Below, piece after piece: positions 45,932 through 55,794 of a stretch of 64,000 nucleotides of DNA (position 1 is its first letter; the number at the start of each line of letters is the position of its first letter). The stretch lies in NCBI GenBank assembly GCA_900753975.1, contig CAAEBC010000038.1:4501-68500 (forward strand). The letters are read 5' to 3'. The DNA is from Clostridia bacterium (lineage in GTDB: Bacteria > Bacillota > Clostridia > TANB77 > UBA1234). The notes beneath the pieces are model-generated. The model saw only the letters and a list, made by a program, of their open reading frames with translations, was not told the origin of the DNA and ran no database searches. The translations under genes and the position numbers were made by a program.

Positions 45932-47659
45932 CTAACTTTTTTTACTTTCAAGGACTTTTTTTAGTTCTTCAAATCTTTTTATTTTTTGTGTGGATGTTTT
46001 TATAAGTGGCTCTGTTGTAAGTGTCATGTCTTTTATGTATTTGTACATTGGTAGTGTTTTGTTTATGACTTTTATTTTGTTCCAAAGTAAGGTGTGAAGT
46101 TCTTCTTCGCTCATGTCTGGATGTTTTGATTTTATATTTTTTTCGTCGTAGACAATTTTTACTGCAATTTTAACATCGTTTTTGTCGTTATCTTCTGGAA
46201 GTCCATAAATAAATGATTCTTCAACTTCTTCTAAGTTATTTACAAGTAGTTCTAGTTCTTCTGGAAATACTTTTTTACCGTTTTTCAAAACTATCATGTC
46301 TTTTTTTCTGCCGGTGATGAATAGAAATCCATCTTTATCAATATATCCTAGGTCGCCTGTGTGGAACCAGCTATCTTTTATAACGGTGTCTGTTAGTGCT
46401 TTATCGTTATAGTATCCAAGCATTACGTTAGGTCCTTTGGCTGTTATTTCACCAATTCCAGAGGTATCTTTGTCTACAATTTGTATTTCTATATCTTGCA
46501 TAGGTTTTCCTACTGAACCTGCACGACGTTCATAGCTGTTTTCGGCAGCGATTACAGGAGAGGTTTCTGTTAGGCCATATCCTTGAACAAGGTATATGCC
46601 AATGCTATTAAACCAATTCGATATTTTTTTATCTAACGGTGCGCCACCAGAGATTATAAATCTCATGCTTCCACCAAGTGCATCTATTAGTGGCTTGAAT
46701 AGTTTTCTACGTATATCGATATGTAGTTTTAAAAGAAAATTGCTTAAACCTATTAAAAAGTTAACTAGTTTAAGTTTTTTTCTTTTTTCTAATTCTTTTT
46801 GAACTGTAGAATACATTTTTTCAATTAGGATTGGGACCCCAACAAATACGGAAACTTTATATTCTGCTAAGTTTTGTTTTATGTATCTTAGTCCATCTGG
46901 AAAAACTGTTTTCATACCTGAAGCAAGCATAACTAACATACCGGTAGAACCGAAGATGTGATGGAATGGTAAGAAGGCTATGTTTACATCTGTATCGTAA
47001 AATACTTCTACAAGTTGCATATCGTATATGTTTGTAGCTATTCCGTTTTGGTTAAGCATAACGGCTTTAGATAGAGAAGTTGTACCTGATGTAAAAAGAA
47101 GTATGCTCATTTTGTGTGGGTCAATTTTAGCATTTATATAGTCTTTATTTCCTTTTTCTATTTCTCTTTTCCCGTCAGCTAGTAAGTCGTAAAAGTATAG
47201 ATATTCTGGCATTTTTTCTGTGCATATATAATATTTAATTTTTGTTTTTCCGTTTTTAATTATTTCTTTCATTACTTCTTCTAATTTGTGGTCGAATACT
47301 ATTGCTTCGACTTCACTTCTTACAAGAGAATTTTCTAGCTCTCCAATTTGAAGTCCTTTATCTAAAGGTACAGAAACGATATTACCTAGAAGATTACTTA
47401 AGTGGGCAACAGCCCATTCGTAGCAATTGTATCCAATTACTGCAACTCTTTTATTTTTTAAACCTAGTTTGTATAGAGATGTTCCAAAAGCATTTATATC
47501 ATTTAGTAAATCAGTGTAAGTGTGATTTATATATTCTGTTTCATTATGTGTATTTTTTATTTTAGTTGTGAATGCTATATTGTTTGGATATAGTTTAGCA
47601 GAGTTATATATAAGTTGTTTTATATCTCTAAACCTCTTAAAACTTTTATTATTATTCAT
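45932..47659 (-). CDS. AMP-dependent acyl-CoA (or acyl-ACP) ligase, paralogue of the gene at 3214
   Basis: A 575-residue adenylate-forming enzyme. The phosphate loop reads FTSGTTSLSKAVMLNQNG near 190, again with Ser in place of the usual Gly and Pro, as in the enzyme at 3214. LVQGYGLTETSPVIAAE, TGDLGYID, GRKKDMIVLKNGKKVFPEE and the C-terminal KTSTQKIKR are present. The two proteins align end to end. AAGGAG precedes the ATG, and a strong promoter lies about 50 bases upstream. Two near-equivalent ligases suggest different acyl substrates or conditions. Convergent with the Abi gene across the palindrome. Confidence 0.87.
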   Translation of the reverse strand: MNNNKSFKRFRDIKQLIYNSAKLYPNNIAFTTKIKNTHNETEYINHTYTDLLNDINAFGTSLYKLGLKNKRVAVIGYNCYEWAVAHLSNLLGNIVSVPLDKGLQIGELENSLVRSEVEAIVFDHKLEEVMKEIIKNGKTKIKYYICTEKMPEYLYFYDLLADGKREIEKGNKDYINAKIDPHKMSILLFTSGTTSLSKAVMLNQNGIATNIYDMQLVEVFYDTDVNIAFLPFHHIFGSTGMLVMLASGMKTVFPDGLRYIKQNLAEYKVSVFVGVPILIEKMYSTVQKELEKRKKLKLVNFLIGLSNFLLKLHIDIRRKLFKPLIDALGGSMRFIISGGAPLDKKISNWFNSIGIYLVQGYGLTETSPVIAAENSYERRAGSVGKPMQDIEIQIVDKDTSGIGEITAKGPNVMLGYYNDKALTDTVIKDSWFHTGDLGYIDKDGFLFITGRKKDMIVLKNGKKVFPEELELLVNNLEEVEESFIYGLPEDNDKNDVKIAVKIVYDEKNIKSKHPDMSEEELHTLLWNKIKVINKTLPMYKYIKDMTLTTEPLIKTSTQKIKRFEELKKVLESKKS

Positions 47660-47706
47660 TATAAATCTCCTTAAATTTATATTTTTAATATCTAGTATTC
47701 AAGACC

Positions 47707-47735
47707 ATTATATCTTGTCTTGATGTGCAAGTCAA
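47707..47735 (-). promoter_or_regulatory. Promoter of the minus-strand acyl ligase
   Basis: Minus strand TTGACT (47735-47730), 17-base spacer, TATAAT (47712-47707). Confidence 0.85.
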
Positions 47736-47891
47736 GTTTTTGGAAAATTGAGTACTTACAAGTTTTTATGGATTATGATGAATTACATAATATCAAAGTA
47801 TTAGCAATTTTTCCTTGAATAATCGCTATTTTTGCTATACAATTATATCGAACGTTTACTAAGCTATTTTAAGTAGCGGAAAGGAATTAGA

Positions 47892-49577
47892 ATGAATAAA
47901 AAATGGGAGTATATTGGAGTAGATGATGAAAAGGTAAAAGATATTGCATTTAATCATAATATTTCAGAAATTATTGCTAGAGTTTTGTTAAATAGGGGAA
48001 TATGCGAGGCAGAAGAGATTGATAAATTTTTACATCCAAAGTTAGAAAATTTGCATGATCCTTTTTTACTAAATGATATGGGAATTGCAGTTGATAAAAT
48101 TATTGAATGCATGAATAAAAAAGAAAAAATTACGATTTATGGTGATTATGATGTTGATGGTATAACGAGCATTGCAACACTTTCTAAGTTCTTGACGGAG
48201 CTTGGTGTAGAAAATGATTATTATTTACCAAACCGTTTGGACGAAGGATATGGATTAAATAATAATGCTTTGGATAAAATTGCAAAAGGCGGCACAAAGC
48301 TTTTGATTACAGTTGACTGTGGTATTTCTGCTTATGAAGAAATTGAGTATGCAAAAAAACTTGGCTTAGAAGTAATTGTTACAGACCATCATGAATGTCC
48401 AGAAAAAATACCAGAAGCACTTGCAGTTATTGACCCCAAACGTGAAGATTCTACTTATCCATTTTCTTCACTTGCAGGAGTAGGAGTTACTTTTAAATTA
48501 ATACATGCTATTTCTATAAAGCTTTCTTTAGATAGAAAAAGATATCTTAAATATTTAGATATAGTATGTCTTGGAACTGTAGCAGATATTGTTCCACTTG
48601 TTGATGAAAATAGGATTATAGTTAGTTTTGGACTTATGCTCGTCCGTGAAACAAGAAATATAGGCCTTAGAGCTTTGATAGAAATTACAGGATATACTGC
48701 GATAGATTCTACAGCGATATCTTTTGGAATTGCGCCAAGAATAAATGCTTGTGGAAGAATGGGAGAGGCTGAGATAGCTCTTAAATTATTGCTTACTGCT
48801 TCACCAGAAGAGGCAAAAGAGATAGCAAACAAGCTAAATCTTTTAAATAAAGAACGTCAAGAAGTTGAAAAGAGTATAATTAATGAAGCTATAGAAATGA
48901 TAGAAAGGGACAAGCTTTATAATAAGGACATTATAATTGTTGGAAGCAAGAACTGGCATCATGGTGTTATTGGAATTGTTGCTTCAAAGATTACAGAGCT
49001 TTATTATAAACCATCTGTGTTAATATCTTTTGAGGATGGCATAGGAAAAGGTTCTGGCAGAAGTATTGAAGGTTTTGATTTGCATGAAGCTCTTACGAAA
49101 TGTGGAGATTATTTAGAAAAGTTTGGTGGTCATGAAATGGCAATTGGACTAACTTTGAAAGAGGAAAATTTTAATGCTTTTAAAACTAAACTTGAAGAAA
49201 TTACATCTGAAACGATTGATAAAGAGGCTGTTCCAAGCATTAAGGTTGATGCAATTATTGAACCAAAGAGTATAAATATGGACATCTTTGCTTCGATGAA
49301 ACTTTTAGAACCTTATGGCGAAAGTAATTCTTCTCCACTTTTTGTTTCTAAAAATTTAAAAGTAGAAAGTGTTAGACTTCTTTCAAATGATAAACACATA
49401 AAACTTACATTAAGAGATGGTAACATTTTGCTTAGTGCAATAGGCTTTAATCTAGGAGATAAAGTAGTTAGACTTGGAGACAAGATTGATTTAGTCTATG
49501 CACTTGAAATTAATAAATATAACAATACTGAAACTATACAATTAAATGTTAAGGATATAAAAAAGAGTTTAAATTAA
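47892..49577 (+). CDS. recJ: Single-stranded-DNA-specific exonuclease RecJ
   Basis: A 561-residue RecJ, at the short end of the family (the C-terminal extension of Bacillus RecJ is missing). DHH phosphoesterase motifs: GDYDVDGITS near 78, TDHHE near 165, CGRMGEAE near 285 and the DHHA1-type GSGRSIEGFDLHEAL and FGGHEMAIG. It degrades single-stranded DNA 5' to 3' in repair. Its ATG follows AAAGGAA. A TGCTATAC extended -10 lies at 47833-47840. relA begins 15 bases downstream, a common Clostridia order (recJ, apt, relA), with apt absent here. Confidence 0.95.
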   Translation: MNKKWEYIGVDDEKVKDIAFNHNISEIIARVLLNRGICEAEEIDKFLHPKLENLHDPFLLNDMGIAVDKIIECMNKKEKITIYGDYDVDGITSIATLSKFLTELGVENDYYLPNRLDEGYGLNNNALDKIAKGGTKLLITVDCGISAYEEIEYAKKLGLEVIVTDHHECPEKIPEALAVIDPKREDSTYPFSSLAGVGVTFKLIHAISIKLSLDRKRYLKYLDIVCLGTVADIVPLVDENRIIVSFGLMLVRETRNIGLRALIEITGYTAIDSTAISFGIAPRINACGRMGEAEIALKLLLTASPEEAKEIANKLNLLNKERQEVEKSIINEAIEMIERDKLYNKDIIIVGSKNWHHGVIGIVASKITELYYKPSVLISFEDGIGKGSGRSIEGFDLHEALTKCGDYLEKFGGHEMAIGLTLKEENFNAFKTKLEEITSETIDKEAVPSIKVDAIIEPKSINMDIFASMKLLEPYGESNSSPLFVSKNLKVESVRLLSNDKHIKLTLRDGNILLSAIGFNLGDKVVRLGDKIDLVYALEINKYNNTETIQLNVKDIKKSLN

Positions 49578-49592
49578 AGAGAAGGTGAGTTA

Positions 49593-51764
49593 ATGGCAAC
49601 TATAGATGATATTATTTCAAAAACGAAAAAGTATAACAGAAAGTCTGATACAAAATTAATTATGCGTGCATACAATTATGCCAAAAGTGCACATGATGGA
49701 CAACTTAGAAAATCTGGCGAGCCATATATTATACATCCTGTTGAAGTAGCATATATTGTATCTACACTTGAGCTTGATGACTATGCAATTTGTGCTGCAC
49801 TTCTTCATGATGTTGTAGAAGATACATCTGTAACTTTGGAAGATATAAAGACCGAGTTTGGGCCAGAAATAGCAGAGCTTGTTGATGGTGTAACAAAACT
49901 TGGAAAAATTATTTCTTATTTTGATAAAGAAGAAGAACAAGTTGAAAATTATAGAAAATTCTTTATGGCGATGGCAAAAGATATTAGAGTTTTGATGATA
50001 AAACTTGCTGATAGACTTCATAATATGCGTACTTTGAAACATCTTAGTGATGAGAGAAAAACTGCTATTGCAAAAGAAACTTTGCAACTTTATGCACCAC
50101 TTGCTAATAGGCTTGGTATATATTCTATAAAATGGGAACTAGAAGATTTAAGTTTCTTATACTTAGAGCCAGAGGCATATGCGGAGCTTGTTGATGGAAT
50201 TAAATCTAAAAGAGATGAACGTGAAAAGTTTATAAATGAAATCATAGTGGAAATAAGAAAAAAACTTAAAGAAATGCGAATCGAAGCCGAAGTTTATGGA
50301 CGTCCAAAACATTTTTATAGTATTTATAGAAAAATGCAAAATGGCAATAAAACTTTAGACCAAATCTATGATTTGTTTGCTATGAGAATTATTGTTAATT
50401 CTATAAAGGATTGTTATGCAGCACTTGGACTTGTGCATGAGCTTTATAAGCCAATGCCTGGAAGATTTAAAGATTATATTGCTATGCCAAAACCAAATAT
50501 GTATCAATCACTACACACGACCCTTATTGGTACAGGTGGCATACCTTTTGAAGTACAAATTAGAACTTGGGATATGCACAGGGTTGCTGAATATGGTATT
50601 GCTGCACACTGGGCTTATAAAGAAGGAAAAAATATTACGGCAGCTGATGAAAAATTATCTTGGCTTCGCGAAACGCTAGAGTGGCAAAAGGATACAAACG
50701 ATGAGCATGACTTTTTAAATAAATTAAAAGGTGATTTATTTGAAGATGAAGTTTTTGTATTTACTCCTAAGGGAGATATAAAGTCTTTACCTGCAGGTAG
50801 TACACCAATTGATTTAGCTTACCAAATCCATGAGCAAGTTGGCCATAAAATGATTGGTGCTAAGGTAAATAGCAAAATGGTTCCAATAACGACAAAGCTT
50901 GCAAATGGTGATATAGTTGAGATTATTACTTCAGATAATTCTAAAGGACCTAGTAGAGATTGGCTTAAAATTGTAAAAACTGTACAAGCTAGAAATAAAA
51001 TTCAAAACTGGTTTAAAAAAGCTCAAAAAGAAGAAAATATTGTTAAAGGTAAAGAGTCTATTGAAAAAGAATTGAAAAGAATTGGTATGTCTTTTGCTGA
51101 TTTGTTTAAAACAGATTGGGTTGAAAAGACTTTAGCAAGATATAAATATAATACCCTAGAAGATTGTTATGCTGCGATTGGTTTTGGTGCCATTTCACCA
51201 CAGAAAATTATAACAAGGCTTTTGGAAGAATATAAGAAAGAAAATAAAGAAGAAGAGATTGAAAAGAAATTAGAAGAACTAAGAGAAGCTAAAATTGCAC
51301 CAAAGAGCAAACCGTCGAAGACAGGCATTATAGTTAAGGGGATAGATAATTGTTTGGTAAAACTATCAAGATGTTGTAATCCACTTCCTGGTGATGAGAT
51401 AATAGGTTATATCACAAAAGGTAGAGGAGTTTCTGTTCATAGAGCAGACTGTGTAAATTGCAAAAATCTTGTTACGGATGAACAAAGACTTATTGATGTT
51501 GAGTGGGTTAAAGAAACATCTGCATCTTATATTGCAGAACTTGAAATTTACGCAAATGACAGAAATGCTTTACTTGCAGATATAACGGCTGTTGCAAACG
51601 ATTTGAAGATTACACTTATGTCTATAAATGCTCGTAGTGTAAATAATAATCGTGTAGCTGTTATCACACTTGGAGTTGAAGTTTCTGATACAGATAAATT
51701 AAATAAGCTTATTAAAGGTATTAGAAAAGTTGACTCTGTTTATGATGTTCATAGACAAAAATAG
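49593..51764 (+). CDS. relA: (p)ppGpp synthetase/hydrolase RelA/SpoT
   Basis: A 723-residue bifunctional Rel that makes and breaks (p)ppGpp in the stringent response. The HD hydrolase domain (about 30-180) includes AALLHDVVEDT and DRLHNMRTL, which look intact. The synthetase domain (about 230-350) has GRPKHFYSIYRKM and HTTLIGTGG. The TGS domain follows (about 385-450, VFTPKGDIKSLPAGSTPIDLA), then a zinc-finger/CC region with CCNPLPGDEIIGYITKGRGV, and a C-terminal ACT domain (about 650-723). Start behind AGAAGGTGAG. Next gene, a metallohydrolase, follows immediately. Confidence 0.97.
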   Translation: MATIDDIISKTKKYNRKSDTKLIMRAYNYAKSAHDGQLRKSGEPYIIHPVEVAYIVSTLELDDYAICAALLHDVVEDTSVTLEDIKTEFGPEIAELVDGVTKLGKIISYFDKEEEQVENYRKFFMAMAKDIRVLMIKLADRLHNMRTLKHLSDERKTAIAKETLQLYAPLANRLGIYSIKWELEDLSFLYLEPEAYAELVDGIKSKRDEREKFINEIIVEIRKKLKEMRIEAEVYGRPKHFYSIYRKMQNGNKTLDQIYDLFAMRIIVNSIKDCYAALGLVHELYKPMPGRFKDYIAMPKPNMYQSLHTTLIGTGGIPFEVQIRTWDMHRVAEYGIAAHWAYKEGKNITAADEKLSWLRETLEWQKDTNDEHDFLNKLKGDLFEDEVFVFTPKGDIKSLPAGSTPIDLAYQIHEQVGHKMIGAKVNSKMVPITTKLANGDIVEIITSDNSKGPSRDWLKIVKTVQARNKIQNWFKKAQKEENIVKGKESIEKELKRIGMSFADLFKTDWVEKTLARYKYNTLEDCYAAIGFGAISPQKIITRLLEEYKKENKEEEIEKKLEELREAKIAPKSKPSKTGIIVKGIDNCLVKLSRCCNPLPGDEIIGYITKGRGVSVHRADCVNCKNLVTDEQRLIDVEWVKETSASYIAELEIYANDRNALLADITAVANDLKITLMSINARSVNNNRVAVITLGVEVSDTDKLNKLIKGIRKVDSVYDVHRQK

Positions 51765-51794
51765 GTGTGTTATTTTAGAAAGGATATGAATATA

Positions 51795-52418
51795 ATGTTA
51801 CTAAAGATGTTTAGAGAAATGGTAGTAAACATGAACATATACACAAATGTTTATGTTGTTGCTGATGAGACCACTAAGGAAGGAATTGTTATTGATCCAG
51901 GTGGTGCTATAGATAAGATATATAATTATATTGAAAATATGCAAATAAAATTGAAGTATATCATACTTACACATTGTCATGCTGATCATACTGCTGGGCT
52001 TGTGAAGCTTAATAAATATTATCCGAATGCTAAAATTTTAATACACGAAGATGATAGCGAAGGCTTAACTAAACCAAGCATAAATATGTGTGAAACTGTT
52101 GGCGTTCCTAATAATTATCTTGCTGCGGATGTAATTTTAAAAGATGGTGATGAGGTTAATTTTGGTAATTTAAAAGCTAAAATTATTCATACACCAGGTC
52201 ATACAAAAGGTAGTATTAGCATATTAATTAATGATGCTGTATTTACTGGAGATACACTTTTTAAACGTCTATATGGCAGAACAGATTTGCCTACTGGAAG
52301 CGAAGAAGATATGATGGCATCTATAAAAGCTTTGCTAACTCTTGACGGAAACACTATTATATATCCTGGACATGGGGCTATTAGCATAGTACGAGAGGAA
52401 AGGGAACATTATAATTAA
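51795..52418 (+). CDS. MBL-fold metallohydrolase (glyoxalase II-like)
   Basis: A 207-residue metallo-beta-lactamase fold hydrolase. I choose ATG 51795, ten bases after AGAAAGGA; ATG 51786 is too close to that site. The zinc motif is THCHADHTAG (HxHxDH) near 58, further ligands are H in HTPGHTKGSI, D in FTGDTLF and H in YPGHG near the C-terminus. This order fits the small hydroxyacylglutathione hydrolase-like proteins that often follow relA in Clostridia. The substrate is unknown. It ends the recJ-relA transcript. Confidence 0.9.
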   Translation: MLLKMFREMVVNMNIYTNVYVVADETTKEGIVIDPGGAIDKIYNYIENMQIKLKYIILTHCHADHTAGLVKLNKYYPNAKILIHEDDSEGLTKPSINMCETVGVPNNYLAADVILKDGDEVNFGNLKAKIIHTPGHTKGSISILINDAVFTGDTLFKRLYGRTDLPTGSEEDMMASIKALLTLDGNTIIYPGHGAISIVREEREHYN

Positions 52419-52485
52419 AAAAAGTGTTTTTTCTCTTGCAATGGAGAAAAATATAGGTTATAATTACGAAGTAACGTTTTGGTAT

Positions 52486-52568
52486 GCCCGAGTGGCGGAA
52501 TTGGCAGACGCACACGACTCAAAATCGTGCGGGAAACCGTGCGGGTTCAAGTCCCGCCTTGGGCACCA
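52486..52568 (+). tRNA. tRNA-Leu (anticodon CAA)
   Basis: Acceptor GCCCGAG pairs with CTTGGGC, followed by A and encoded CCA (52566-52568). Anticodon stem CACGA/TCGTG with loop CTCAAAA, giving CAA. The T arm is GCGGG-TTCAAGT-CCCGC. It has a short variable arm. Confidence 0.95.
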
Positions 52569-52588
52569 AGTTTACTTTATTTTAATAC

Positions 52589-52662
52589 GGCGACATAGCC
52601 AAGTGGTAAGGCACGGCTCTGCAAAAGCCTGATCATCGGTTCAAATCCGATTGTCGCCTCCA
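52589..52662 (+). tRNA. tRNA-Cys (anticodon GCA)
   Basis: Acceptor GGCGACA with TGTCGCC, then T and encoded CCA. The anticodon loop CTGCAAA, within GGCTCTGCAAAAGCC, gives GCA. T loop TTCAAAT. It lies 20 bases after tRNA-Leu, so the two are cotranscribed. Confidence 0.95.
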
Positions 52663-52667
52663 AATTA

Positions 52668-52719
52668 AAACAACCTTGAAAGTTGCTTAAAAAGCAATAC
52701 TTTCAAGGTTGTTTGTTTT
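52668..52719 (+). terminator. Terminator after the tRNA pair
   Basis: AAACAACCTTGAAAGT (52668-52683) pairs with ACTTTCAAGGTTGTTT (52699-52714); the loop holds a second small stem TTGCTT/AAGCAA. A T tract follows. Confidence 0.92.
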
Positions 52720-52800
52720 TGATTTTAATTCAATTGAGATTTTATAGATTCTAAATATTTATTTAATCTATTTTCTTTAAAATGATTAAATGATTCAATT

Positions 52801-52874
52801 GAGACGGACTTGCAATTATGTAGGTCCGTCCCTTTTTCTCGAAAATGAGAATTTTCCTCCGTCCCTTTTTCTCG
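52801..52874. repeat. GC-rich extragenic repeat, copy 3 (upstream of SLH gene)
   Basis: Begins GAGACGGACTTGCAATTATG, contains GGTCCGTCCC, and holds the reverse complement of the core (GAGAATTTTCCTCCGTCCC). Differs from copy 4 by one internal base over about 73. The rest of the 486-base gap 52663-53148 holds the tRNA terminator and the SLH gene promoter. Confidence 0.92.
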
Positions 52875-52904
52875 TTCGAAAGACATGAATATGTCATATT
52901 GGTA

Positions 52905-52933
52905 TTGAAATAGAAATTTTTTATTGCTATACT
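52905..52933 (+). promoter_or_regulatory. Promoter of the SLH protein gene
   Basis: TTGAAA at 52905-52910, 17-base spacer, TATACT at 52928-52933 with a TGC extended -10. The leader to 53149 would be over 200 bases long. Confidence 0.8.
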
Positions 52934-53148
52934 AAATTTGAGAGGAAAATAAAGGATATACATAACGAATATTGTGCAAAGTGAAAGGAAAGAGATTCAT
53001 CGTAAATAAGGGGGAATTTATATGTTGTAGTATGGAATGGTGAAACATGATAAAGTAGAAAAAGTAAGAGGTTAAGTGCTTTGTGAATGTTTAAGTGGTT
53101 AAGTGAAGAGTATGAAATCAAAACATATGAAAAGAGGTTGAAAAATTT

Positions 53149-55569
53149 ATGAAAAATTTAAAAGTTAAAATAGCTTTGGCACTTTTATTAGTTATAATGT
53201 CTTTCAGTACTTGTTTTGCGGGTAATGAATTTAGTGATGTTGAAGGTACTGAATATGAAATACCGGTTAAAATACTAGAAAAGTTAGATATTATAGATTT
53301 ATATCCTGATGGTACATATTTGCCAGATAATAATGTAACGCGAGCAGAACTAATAAAAATACTGATTAAAGCTTATGGTTTAGGAAATGCAGTTAAAGTC
53401 TCAAAAGGTGATACTATATTTAATGATGTTCCATCTAATTACTGGGCTAGTGGATATATAAATCTTGCATATGATTGGGATTTTTTAATAGAATCCGCAG
53501 ATACAGATTTTAGACCAGATGCGACAAGTACGTATTCTGAGGCAGTAACATATGGTTTAAGAGTTTTAGGTTATGCTAAAGAGATTGATTCAAGGGGAAC
53601 ATGGCCAACAAACTATATAGCAAAAGCACAAAATCTTAAATTAATGAATGATATCGAGGCATATAATTTTAATGATGGTGTGAAAAGGGGCAATCTTGCA
53701 ATATTAATTTGGAATCTCATGAATACAAAAGTATGGGAGATTAAGGGCGAAACATCAGAGGGTCTTGTGTCAGCTCCTGGAAAAACATTGCTTGAAACTA
53801 TATACCCGGAAAAGGTAGATGAAGTTAATGCACTTATAAAAGAGTTGTCAGAGATATTGCCAACAGATATAACATTAAGTAAGACTAAAACTACCACATG
53901 TATTGGTGCTAATGGTGTAGACACTAAACTTCGTTGCTCGGTGTTAACAGTACCAACATTAACACCTGAAAATGTAACAGATAAAACAATAACATGGACA
54001 AGTAGTGATGATTCTATAGTAAGCATAAAGAATGGTTATATAATTGCTAAACAAAAAGGAAAAATTGTATTAACAGCTGAGACAGTAAATGGTTTAACTG
54101 CTAATTGTGATGTCGAAATTGTTGATCATCAATGCTTTACAAGTGATGAATTCAAGTACGATGCAGACAGCCATTGGCAAATGAGAGTGTGTAGCTTGTG
54201 CTTAGACGATATAGAAAAGGTAAATGTAGAAAATCATACTTTTGTAAATGGAGTATGTAAGTGTGGAAAGAAAGAACCACGAGGTGCAATTTCTGCGATG
54301 AATTTCGAAACAGATATTATGAATTTAGAAATTGGAGATACAAAACAATTAAATCTGAAAATAACACCAAGTAATGCAAGTGAGAAAATAAAATATACTA
54401 GTAGCGATGAAGATTATGTAACTGTTAATAGTACTGGAAAAATAAAGGCAATAAAAACTGGAAAAATAGTAACTATAACAGCCAAATCTTCAAGTGGAAA
54501 AACTGCTACTTGTAAAGTAGTTGTTCCAAAGAGCATTGTAAGTAAAATGGTTCTTGGAAAATCTTTGGCTAAAGATGGATTAAATAGCAATGATATATGG
54601 GTAAGTAGTGATGAATCAGTAGTAACTTTTGAAGGAGAAAAATACGTAGCTAAGAAGCTTGGCAAATGTAAGTTAACTGCTTATTTAAAGGATAATCCAG
54701 ATATAGTAACAACTGAGATTGAAATTGAAGTCGTGGAAACACTTGGCTCTATGAGTATAGAAGTAAAAGGTGGAAAAAGTTATACTTTAGAAGTTGGAGA
54801 GAAAATTGATTTAGAAGCAGAAATAATATCAACTGTTGAAAACAACGATGGTTCTAGATATAAACTTACTTGGAAAAGTAGTGATTCAAATATTGTTGCA
54901 GTTAAGGAAAACAATAGAAAAGCTAAATTAACTGCTAAAAATCCTGGAACTTGTAATGTTGTTGTAAGTTGTGAAGGTATGCAAACAACTATAAAAGTAA
55001 ATGTTATAGATCCTAATGCTTTAGTAGAATATGATGACGTAAAAGAAGACGATTGGTTTGAAAAATCAGTTAAATATGTTACTAATAATAACTTAATGAA
55101 TGGAATGGGAGAAAATCAATTTAGTCCGAAAAGTAATATGACTAGAGGAATGCTAGTAACAGTATTGTATAGAATGTCTAATAGTAGTTACAATGGCAAA
55201 TCTACGTTTGTAGATGTAAGTGAGAGTGAGTATTATTCAACTGCTATTGCTTGGGCGGCAGAAAATAAAATTGTGAATGGAGTTGGAAATAATAGCTTTA
55301 ATCCAAATGCGGAAGTAACAAGGGAACAATTGGTAGTAATTCTTTACAGATATGCCAAAACAATGAAAATAAATACTAATACAACTGAAAAATCTGACAT
55401 TTCATCCTATGATGATTTTAATGAAATTTCTGAATATTCAGTTTCTGCATTTCAATGGGGATACGAAAGAAAGATTATATCTGGCAGAACATCTTCAACA
55501 CTTGTTCCAAAGGGAACAGCATCAAGAGCTGAAGTTGCGACGATGCTTATGAGATTTAAGGAAAATTAG
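53149..55569 (+). CDS. Surface protein with SLH and Ig-like (Big_2) domains
   Basis: An 806-residue exported protein. Signal peptide about 1-25 (VKIALALLLVIMSFSTCFAG). An N-terminal SLH-like pair (about 26-190) is followed by four bacterial Ig-like domains: about 240-330, 390-470, 475-545 and 550-640, each with the Big_2 hallmark (TWTSSDDSIVSIKNG; KYTSSDEDYVTVNSTGKI; WVSSDESVVTFEG; TWKSSDSNIVAVKE). A Cys/His-rich insert (CSLCLDD ... HTFVNGVCKCGKKEP) lies at about 340-378. Three C-terminal SLH domains (about 645-806) bind cell-wall polymer. Adhesion or wall-structure role inferred. Flanked by nearly identical repeats. Confidence 0.93.
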   Translation: MKNLKVKIALALLLVIMSFSTCFAGNEFSDVEGTEYEIPVKILEKLDIIDLYPDGTYLPDNNVTRAELIKILIKAYGLGNAVKVSKGDTIFNDVPSNYWASGYINLAYDWDFLIESADTDFRPDATSTYSEAVTYGLRVLGYAKEIDSRGTWPTNYIAKAQNLKLMNDIEAYNFNDGVKRGNLAILIWNLMNTKVWEIKGETSEGLVSAPGKTLLETIYPEKVDEVNALIKELSEILPTDITLSKTKTTTCIGANGVDTKLRCSVLTVPTLTPENVTDKTITWTSSDDSIVSIKNGYIIAKQKGKIVLTAETVNGLTANCDVEIVDHQCFTSDEFKYDADSHWQMRVCSLCLDDIEKVNVENHTFVNGVCKCGKKEPRGAISAMNFETDIMNLEIGDTKQLNLKITPSNASEKIKYTSSDEDYVTVNSTGKIKAIKTGKIVTITAKSSSGKTATCKVVVPKSIVSKMVLGKSLAKDGLNSNDIWVSSDESVVTFEGEKYVAKKLGKCKLTAYLKDNPDIVTTEIEIEVVETLGSMSIEVKGGKSYTLEVGEKIDLEAEIISTVENNDGSRYKLTWKSSDSNIVAVKENNRKAKLTAKNPGTCNVVVSCEGMQTTIKVNVIDPNALVEYDDVKEDDWFEKSVKYVTNNNLMNGMGENQFSPKSNMTRGMLVTVLYRMSNSSYNGKSTFVDVSESEYYSTAIAWAAENKIVNGVGNNSFNPNAEVTREQLVVILYRYAKTMKINTNTTEKSDISSYDDFNEISEYSVSAFQWGYERKIISGRTSSTLVPKGTASRAEVATMLMRFKEN

Positions 55570-55654
55570 TACTTGAAATGTTGAAAAAATACTTGTTATA
55601 CAGTAAAGTTATAAATGTAAACGAAATAGACGGATAATTATAAATAATTGAATT

Positions 55655-55728
55655 GAGACGGACTTGCAATTATGTAGGTCCGTCCCTTTTTCTCAAAAAT
55701 GAGAATTTTCCTCCGTCCCTTTTTCTTA
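55655..55728. repeat. GC-rich extragenic repeat, copy 4 (downstream of SLH gene)
   Basis: Same orientation and almost the same sequence as copy 3 (GAGACGGACTTGCAATTATG...CTCCGTCCCTTTTTCT), with CTCAAAAATGAG replacing CTCGAAAATGAG. The two make 2.85-kb-spaced direct repeats. Confidence 0.92.
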
Positions 55729-55794
55729 CTTTTTCTTAAAAATGAATTTTTTATTAGGTAGCTGAATACATTTGAGATATGAGGTGATTTATAA

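Noticed and set aside
53020..53035. Short ATG frame in the leader of the SLH gene
   Set aside because: It encodes only two codons before a stop and has no conserved context; the GGGGGAA before it may be coincidental.
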